This document shows, in pieces, positions 57,369 through 64,000 of a DNA stretch of 64,000 bases. Below the pieces are notes generated by a model. That model saw nothing but the letters and a program-made list of their open reading frames with translations. It was not told where the DNA came from and searched no databases. Within the stretch, counting starts at the first letter, position 1. Each line of letters starts with the position of its first letter. The DNA comes from Cunninghamia lanceolata (lineage: Eukaryota; Streptophyta; Pinopsida; Cupressales; Cupressaceae): contig BSBN01000213.1 in NCBI GenBank assembly GCA_027924645.1, forward strand, positions 34,722,501 to 34,786,500, given 5' to 3'. Made by a program: the position numbers and the translations under genes.

Positions 57369-58642
57369 ATGGTGCATCAAGATAATATCCTGGTCCCTAC
57401 ATTAGAAGAGATTTTGATATGTGATTAGATACATCCCCATGAAAAGAAAAATGTTATCACCCCAGGGACTGATTGTCTCATCAAATCTGATTATGAGCTA
57501 TCAGATGAGGACAAAGGGAGTCACCTGACCCAATTTGAGGAGTTTTTGTCTAAATAGATTCAGAGACTATTCTACAAGGAATTCCTCCACATCATGCATT
57601 GATTGAATGATGGTGCAGACTCCATGAGGCATCACATTAAAAGGCAACTTATGCTCTATGCCTCCACATGTTAAATAAAGAGGAGCAAAAGTACTCAGGT
57701 AACAAGATACCTCAGAACAGAGATATCTCCGAACATGTAAGGAATGAAATTGAAATATCTTCTGATGATAGAGAAGATAACATCAAAGTGATGAAAAGGA
57801 AAGATAGTCAAACCAATGATGTTCAAATAGAACATAAGGAGGATGTTTTAAGTCTGATAAAACAACCAGAAGTAATAAAGACTAAACGTCAGAAGATAAA
57901 GTGGATGTCTGTAGGTGCAGCTGCATGTGCCAAAAGGAAAAGAGAAGGTCTTGATAAGCCCTTAATAGAAGAGAAGCCTTGGATTTTAAGGTTTGATGGC
58001 TCTAAATCCAAACAAGGAGCTGGAGTAGGCATTGAACTCATTGATCCATCAGGGAGGTCATTTTTGGCAGCATATCGATTGCAATTCCCTTGCACTAATA
58101 ACATGGCTGAGTATGAAGCCTTGATTCATGGCTTGTTGTTTACCCTCAAGAATAAAGTTAAGATTTTGCACATCTATGGAGACTCAGAATTAGTTGTAAA
58201 ACAAGTCAGGAACATCTACGCATGCAACTACAAAAAGTTGTCAAATTACAGACATAGAGTCTAGGATTTGATAGAAGGCTTTGACGCTTTCAATATCATG
58301 CTTGTCCCTAGGGAACAAAATCATAGAGCTGATGCACTGGCATAGGCTTCCAGCACATTTAAACCTCTATCCATTTTTGGAATGAAGAGATTCTCAATAG
58401 AATTGGTATCAGTACCTTCCATACCTAATAATGTCACAAATTTCCAAGTGTTTGATGATGACCAACATATCCTAGATTTCATTGCAAATAGAGATATATT
58501 TGAAGCACAAATCTTGGATGAGAAGAACTTAGAGGATCATGTATGGGATGAAGAAGAAATTATGGAATTACCAAGCAACAAAATCCCCAAAGGAATGATT
58601 GAGCTTGAAAGAGCTTTTGACCTAGACAACATGATAAAATAA
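57369..58642 (+). pseudogene. Repeated linker plus second RNase H, upstream of RT
   Basis: The first part (57440-57670) is a diverged second copy of the acidic and Cys/His unit: SDYELSDEDKGSHLTQFEEF, then WCRLHEASH at 57611. The main part is an RNase H of the archaeal/plant type described as a second RNase H in Tat elements: LRFDGSKSKQGAGVGIELI, NNMAEYEALIHGLLF, IYGDSELVVKQV and QNHRADALA carry the D-E-D-H/D residues. Stops TAG lie at 58262 and about 58343; the frame then continues to 58642 and leads into RT. The domain lies before RT, whereas a position after the gypsy RNase H is the one I know for Tat elements. Confidence 0.78.
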
Positions 58643-59828
58643 AAGACCTCCCCAAGATAGATGGAGGAGAGTATTCACCTATCAGCATAGAACAGGGTGA
58701 GGACACAAGGAATGTCCTAATAGGGAAAGTCTGTATAGAGGAAGAAAAGGCAGGGATAACTCAGGCATTAAAAGATTATATCCATGTCATTGCCTGGACC
58801 TATGATGAACTTAAAATGTATGACACTTCTATTATCACCCATACAATACCATTGAAGTCGGATGTCAAGCCATTCTAGCAGAAACAAAGGCCAGTCAATG
58901 CTTTGCTGGAGCCCCTTATTTTTGAAGAAGTCAAGAAGTTAATGCAAGGATCATATTTCCTATTAGGCACTCAACATGGGTAGCCAATCTAGTTCTAGTC
59001 AGGAAAAAGAATGGAGAGATATGTCTATGTTTAGACTTCAAGAATCTTAATAGAGTATCAGAAAAGGACAATTATCCCTTACCCTTTCTAGATAAAGTTC
59101 TACAAATAGTGAATGGATCTCAAATGATGTCTTTCCTGGATGGTTTTTCAGGATACAATCAGGTCATGGTGGACAAGATAGACAGATTAAAGAAAGCAAT
59201 CACCACCAAATGGGGGATATTTTCCTACAGGCGTATGCCATTCGGATTGATCAATGCTAGGGCCACATTTCAATGTGCAATGGACATAGCATTCAGAGGT
59301 CTAGTTGGCTAGTGCATAGTCATTTACATGGATGATTTGACTATCTTCTCAAAGAAGAGAGGTGACCATATAGAAGACCTTAGGAAGGTGCTTACAAAGT
59401 ATGAATAATATGGTATTTCATTAAACCCAAAGAAGTGCATATTCAGAGTGACCATAGGTAAGTTGCTTGGTCATGTCATATCAGAAAATGGGATCACCAT
59501 TGACCCTTCTAGGGTAGACTATATACTGAAACTATAACTTCTAGGGAGTAAAAGGGAGCTAAAATCTTACTTTGGTAAGATTAATTTTGTAAAAAAATTC
59601 ATTACAGGATTTGCACAAATTGTACGACCACTCAATGCCATGCTCAAGAAAGATGCCAAAATAGAGTGGACACCTGAAGCAAAGGCCGCATTGAAGATAT
59701 CATGAAGGCCATAGCAGATGCACCAGTCTTGATTAGCCCAGAATATACTAGAGATTTTTACATCTACTCGTTTGCTTCAGAACATACATACACAGCAGTC
59801 CTGACGCAGAGGAGTGAAGAAAAGGAAG
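58643..59828 (+). pseudogene. Reverse transcriptase and start of a degenerate RNase H
   Basis: The RT linker reads LIGKVCIEEEKAGITQALKD and AWTYDELKMYDTSII. The RT core follows with a frameshift near 58960: CLDFKNLNRVSEKDNYPLPF, SFLDGFSGYNQVMVD, RRMPFGLINARATFQ and the catalytic YMDD at 59325-59336, with a stop TAG at 59310-59312. Downstream, FYIYSFASEHTYTAVLTQ is the gypsy RNase H start, but its first catalytic Asp is missing (SFAS instead of xDAS). A degenerate gypsy RNase H is expected where the second RNase H has taken over. The sequence is cut at 59828 by the 3.2-kb insertion and resumes at 63075. Confidence 0.82.
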
Positions 59829-59833
59829 AGAAA

Positions 59834-61148
59834 CTGGTGCAGGAGCACCTTGGTAAATTAATGTTTTCCTAGACTAATTTTTGGAGTCTGATTCAATTTT
59901 AAATGATTCAATATTGTATTGAGGTCCATCAAGTCATTTTTATGTGTTTAGGTCAATAGGAGTTTCAAATATGCAAAATATTGCAAACCATGTAAAGGTT
60001 GTCAATGTAAAGTTGGAAAAAAGATGTAGAATGAGGGAAGGTGAAGAGTCATTTGGCTCTTGGTTCATTCCAAGTAGTTGGAAACTGAAAGGTAATTTGT
60101 AATACCTTTAAAAAGGCCTTGTATACCTTTGAAAACTCAGAGGCGATTCAAGATTGAGAATGGAATGGTAAAAAGCAATGTTTTTCTGTATTATTCTTCA
60201 GAAATTTGTTGTTCTCTTGCATGGTACAGCTCTGTATGGGTAGAGATTCATTTCTAATTGATTTTGCATGAAATTTATTTCAATCACCTTTTGTTTCCAT
60301 TTTGTTGCATGCAGATTGGTTTTATTTTGAGGTAGATATTGGAAATTTTCTAAAAACAGTCAAAACCCTCTGTTAGGGTAAACAGTGACTGAGATAATTG
60401 TGTTTCTTCCATTTTATCCATTGCATGTTACTAATCTTTGGTGGAAAATGGTTGTGATTAAGGTTGAGGTGGAGAAAATCATGGTTTTATGACTTTTTTT
60501 TTTTGTTTACAGTCTAGAAAATAGAGTTTAGAGGGCAGTCAAGAAGGTAAGCCTTGGGGTTTGTACTCATATCATTGCAAGATGGACTTTTGATGAATTA
60601 ATAAGTTTATGCAGACCTTTTATGAAGTGTTCCAAACACATGCAAGGTGTAGGGAGTCGTGGTATACCCATTTTCAATAAGCCTTGTTTGTTTTCAAGAC
60701 TATTTAGGCCTATTTGGCATGGTGACAGTCATGTTTTGAGGCATTCTTTTCAAAATGACCAATGGTGATTTCTTGATATGTTTTAAAACATCTTAATGGG
60801 TATCTAAATATGTTCTCACAATATTATTTGGGGAACTACCTCAAAAGATATGAGTGACTGTTCTTCAGTGAAGGGCTACAAGGATTGACAGCCTGCTAAT
60901 GGTATAGATGGAGTTTGAGTAGTGCAGACCTTGGGAATGGTTTGAGATCATTGTGTTGGAGTTAATGAGGGGTAAGAAGGCCTTTGATAACCTTGTGTGA
61001 GTGAATAGAAATAAAATCCTTAATTGTGCCCTTGAGAGTATGAGTTGTTTTAGGAAGAGTGCTTGTGGAAAGGAGAACTTGCACTCAAAAGCCTATTGTT
61101 GTAACACATGTTTCTAGAAGTTGAGTTTGTTCATTTTCCTCTGCATCA
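59834..61148 (+). repeat. 5' LTR of the nested element
   Basis: It starts TGGTGCAGGAGCACC (hairpin GGTGC-AGGA-GCACC) and ends CTGCATCA. It lacks a 40-bp stretch present in the 3' copy near 62337. Confidence 0.93.
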
Positions 61149-61151
61149 GAT

Positions 61152-61163
61152 TGGTATCAGAGC
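61152..61163 (+). promoter_or_regulatory. Primer binding site, initiator tRNA-Met
   Basis: TGGTATCAGAGC lies three bases after the 5' LTR. Confidence 0.92.
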
Positions 61164-61714
61164 TAGCAAAATCTCTAGGAGGAGATGTTATTTCTGAGAT
61201 GATGAGTTAAAGTTTGTTGGTGACCATTATTTTGTTTGCTAAGTTGTTTGGTTGCAAGTGCTTGGTCCATCTAGCTACAGAAGGATGTTTTCTGAGGTTT
61301 TATGTGTGGGCAGACAAGATGAGGTCTGTCATGACCATTCTCCAATGGATATTAGGTTGGATAAGGGTGCAGAGAGAAACCACTGAGGGGAGAGTGGTAG
61401 GTGCATCACCAAGATCTGTTGTTGGGTGAGATGAATGGTTTGGTGAGTTAGTTTGTTGTGAAGCAGTGAGAGAGATGGATACCTGACTGAAGAAGCACTT
61501 GATGTTGCAGCCTGAAGAGTACTCCACTGATGGGAGTAGAAGGAGCCTAAAGAAGCTCTAAAGATGATGGCAGTTTGTTTGTTGGTTGGTTGGTCACCAT
61601 TTCTATAGATTGGGAGATTGTAGCTGAGAAGATTGAAGATAGAGGAGAGGTAGAAAAAGACTTTTGTTGTAAATACATTTCCAAGGGACTTGGAAATTTT
61701 GTTGGTTGGTTGTA
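61164..61714 (+). other. Interior of the nested element, non-coding
   Basis: About 550 bp with overlapping short frames on both strands and no domain. It presumably holds only packaging and priming signals. Confidence 0.7.
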
Positions 61715-63069
61715 TGGTGTAGGAGCACCTTAGCAAATTAATATTTTCCTAGACTAATTTTTGGAGTTTGATTCAATTTTAAATGATTCAATATTGTATT
61801 GAGGTCCATCAAGTCATTTTTATGTGTTTAGGTCAATAGGAGTTTCAAATATGCAAAATATTGCAAACCATGTAAAGGTTGTCAATGTAAAGTTGGAAAA
61901 AAGATGTAGAATGAGGGAAGGTGAAGAGTCATTTGGCTCTTGGTTCGTTCCAAGTAGTTGGAAACTGAAAGGTCATTTGTAATACCTTTAAAAAGGCCTT
62001 GTATACCTTTGAAAACTCGGAGGTGATTGAAGATTGAGAATGGAATGGTAAAAAGCAATGTTTTTTTTGTATTATTCTTCAAAAATTTGTTGTTCTCTTG
62101 CATGGTACAGCTCTGAATGGGTAGAGATTCATTTATAATTGATTTTGCATGAAATTTTTTTCAATCACCTTCCCTTTCCATTTTGTTGCATGTAGATTGG
62201 TTTTGTTTTGAGGTAGATATTGTAAATTTGCTAAAAACAGTCAAAACCCTCTGTTAGGGTAAACAGTGACTGAGATAATTGTGTTTCTTCCTTTTTATCC
62301 ATTGCATGTTACTAATCTTTGGTGGAAAATGGTTGTGGTAGTATGTGCCTTTATATTCTAGAGGTCTCTGACCAAACGATTAAGGTTGAGGTGGAGAAAA
62401 TCATGGTTTTATGACTGTTTTTTTTGTTTACAGTCCAGAAAACAGAGTTTAGAGGGCAGTCAAGAAGGTAAGCCTTGGGATTTGTACTCATATCATTGCA
62501 AGATGTACTTTTGATAAATTAATAAGTTTATGCAGACCTTTTATGAAGTGTTCCAAACACATGCAAGGTGTGGGGAGTCGTGGTATACCCATTTTCAATA
62601 AGCCCTATTTGTTTTCAAGCCTATTTAGGCCTATTTGGCACGGTGACAGACCTGTTTTGAGGTATTCTTTTCAAAATGACCAATGGTGATTTCTTGATAT
62701 GTTTTAAAACATCTTAATGGGTATCCAAATATGTTCTCACAATATTATTTGGGGAACTACCTCAAAAGATATGAGTGATTGTTCTTCAATGAAGGGCTAC
62801 AAGGATTGACAACCTGCTAATGGTATAGATGGAGTTTGAGTAGTGCAGACCTTGGGAATGGTTTGAGATCATTATGTTGGAGTTAATGAGGGGTAAGAAG
62901 GCCTTTGATAACCTTATGTGAGTGAATAGAAACAAAATCCTTAATTGTGCCCTTGAGAGTATGAGTTGTTTTATGAAGAGTGCTTGTGGAAAGGAGAACT
63001 TACACTCAGAAGCCTATTGTTGTAACACATGTTTCTAGAAGTTGAGTTTGTTCATTTTCCTCTACATCA
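61715..63069 (+). repeat. 3' LTR of the nested element
   Basis: It is a copy of 59834-61148. The start reads TGGTGTAGGAGCACC, so one hairpin pair is now G-T. It contains an extra 40 bp (GTAGTATGTGCCTTTATATT and on) at about 62337-62378. Confidence 0.93.
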
Positions 63070-63074
63070 AAAAC

Positions 63075-64000
63075 CTATTGCCTTCATGAGCTCTCCCTTC
63101 AGAGATGCTGAGCTTAGGTACATGGATGTTGAAAGCAAAGCACTTGCTTTGGTTAGAGCAGTGAAAAATTTAGACATTACATCTTAAGAAGCAAGGTGAT
63201 TACTGTTGTACCTGATGCAATGGTCAAGATGCTCCTGATGTAGAATGAACTAGGGGAGAAGAGAGAAAAATGTATAACAGTGCTCCAAGAATATGTTATG
63301 GATATAACTCCCATGAGGTTAGTTAGGAGTCAAGCCTAAGCTAGATGATCGCTAAAATTGATCCAAACTTGATAAGTCAGCAATATGTTGTAGATACAAA
63401 ACAAGAAGATGAGTGGTATTCAGATATCAAGCACATCCTGATCACTGGGAGATGCCCACCAAAGATGGAAGCCTCTCAGAGGAGAGCTTTGAAGATTAAA
63501 TCATAGAAATACATGATCAAGGGAGGGGTCCTCTTCAAGAAAAATTATGAAGGAATATACTCTAGGTGTTTGGATAAACCAGAAGCTGATAAAGTCCTCA
63601 CTAAATTACATAACAAATGTGGCACTGCCCATGGATCCTACCTGGCCACCACTCATGCTATCCTAAGAGTAGGATATTATTGGCCAACCATCTTTAAAGA
63701 TACTGTAAATCACATCAAATTCTATCATACATGCCAGATTGCTTCAAGTAAAGAAAGATATGTAGCAAACCAGTGCACCCTGTCATGTAGATGTGCCCAT
63801 TCACATAATGGAGCATGGACTTCATTGGTCCAATCCATCCACCATCTTCCTCAAGACACAGGAACGTATTGAAAATCACAGATTATTATACCAGGTGGAC
63901 TGAAGTAGTCAGCAACAAGACCTGTACTACAGAGGATGTGATCAAATTCCTAGAAAGCAACATTATTACTAGGTATGGGGTTCCTTATGCCCTTGTGTGA
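63075..64000 (+). pseudogene. RNase H end and integrase of the Tat-like element, cut by window end
   Basis: The RNase H frame resumes with PIAFMSSPFRDAELRY and VESKALALVRAVKNL. After a decayed connection, the integrase zinc-binding domain lies at about 63513-63760 (LHNKCGTAHG, ILRVGYYWPTIF, then FYHTCQ, where the first Cys of the CxxC pair is Tyr). A frameshift near 63790 leads into the catalytic core: MDFIGPI and ITDYYTRWTEVV, ending RYGVPYALV at the window edge. The second catalytic Asp and the Glu lie outside the window. Confidence 0.78.

Larger units (their letters stand above)
59834..63069 (+). mobile_element. LTR element with tiny interior, nested in the Tat-like pol
   Basis: LTRs of 1315 and 1355 bp enclose only 566 bp. 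The target duplication is GAAAC (59829-59833) and AAAAC (63070-63074), one transition apart. Removing the element joins the RNase H frame (EEK then PIAFMSSPFRDAELRY), so the insertion site is certain. The initiator-Met primer site is exact. The interior has no meaningful ORF and no clear polypurine tract before the 3' LTR. It is a non-autonomous element that would have used proteins from another family. Confidence 0.93.

Overview
This is AT-rich nuclear plant DNA, about one third G+C by eye, made up almost entirely of nested transposable elements. A seed plant is clear from the chromovirus, the Tat-type Ty3/gypsy polyprotein, initiator-tRNA-Met primer sites and a tRNA-derived SINE. A large TE-rich genome such as a gymnosperm is my guess; the sequence does not prove it. 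I found no intact host gene, rRNA, tRNA or CRISPR array.

Layout. A SINE with a 14-bp target duplication lies at 0.6-0.9 kb, in otherwise featureless DNA. A complete Ty3/gypsy chromovirus (6033-12434, + strand, TSD TAAAG) has a gag-pol frame free of frameshifts but with 11 premature stops. A small minus-strand LTR element (15432-17357, TSD ATTAC) carries a third, internal LTR copy. A 40-bp minisatellite lies at 20.07-20.75 kb. A decayed intron-containing gene on the minus strand (32063 down to 21167) is split by a 7.8-kb LTR element (22451-30243, TSD CTCAT). That element keeps only a protease-like ORF, and its 5' LTR holds a 1-kb terminal-inverted-repeat insertion. A solo LTR (33492-34845, TSD CACCC) follows.

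The most striking part is 36.8-48.9 kb. A very young minus-strand LTR element (36864-44312, TSD GATTT, two 1092-bp LTRs differing at 8 sites) has no pol genes. It carries an intact 1044-codon ORF of unknown function and a coiled-coil, zinc-knuckle gag remnant. It sits in older sequence that has a cluster of TGAYRTCA palindromes on one side and a decayed, similarly built giant ORF on the other.

From 50 kb to the window end there is a decayed Tat-like Ty3/gypsy element. Its order is gag, protease, a second RNase H, RT, a degenerate gypsy RNase H, then integrase (cut by the window). It is interrupted by an unexplained 4-kb segment and by a 3.2-kb LTR element (59834-63069) whose LTRs are far longer than its interior.

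The five complete LTR elements and the solo LTR have 5-bp target duplications, exact in five cases and one base off in the sixth, so their boundaries are firm. Function calls rest on motifs read by eye; no database search was possible.
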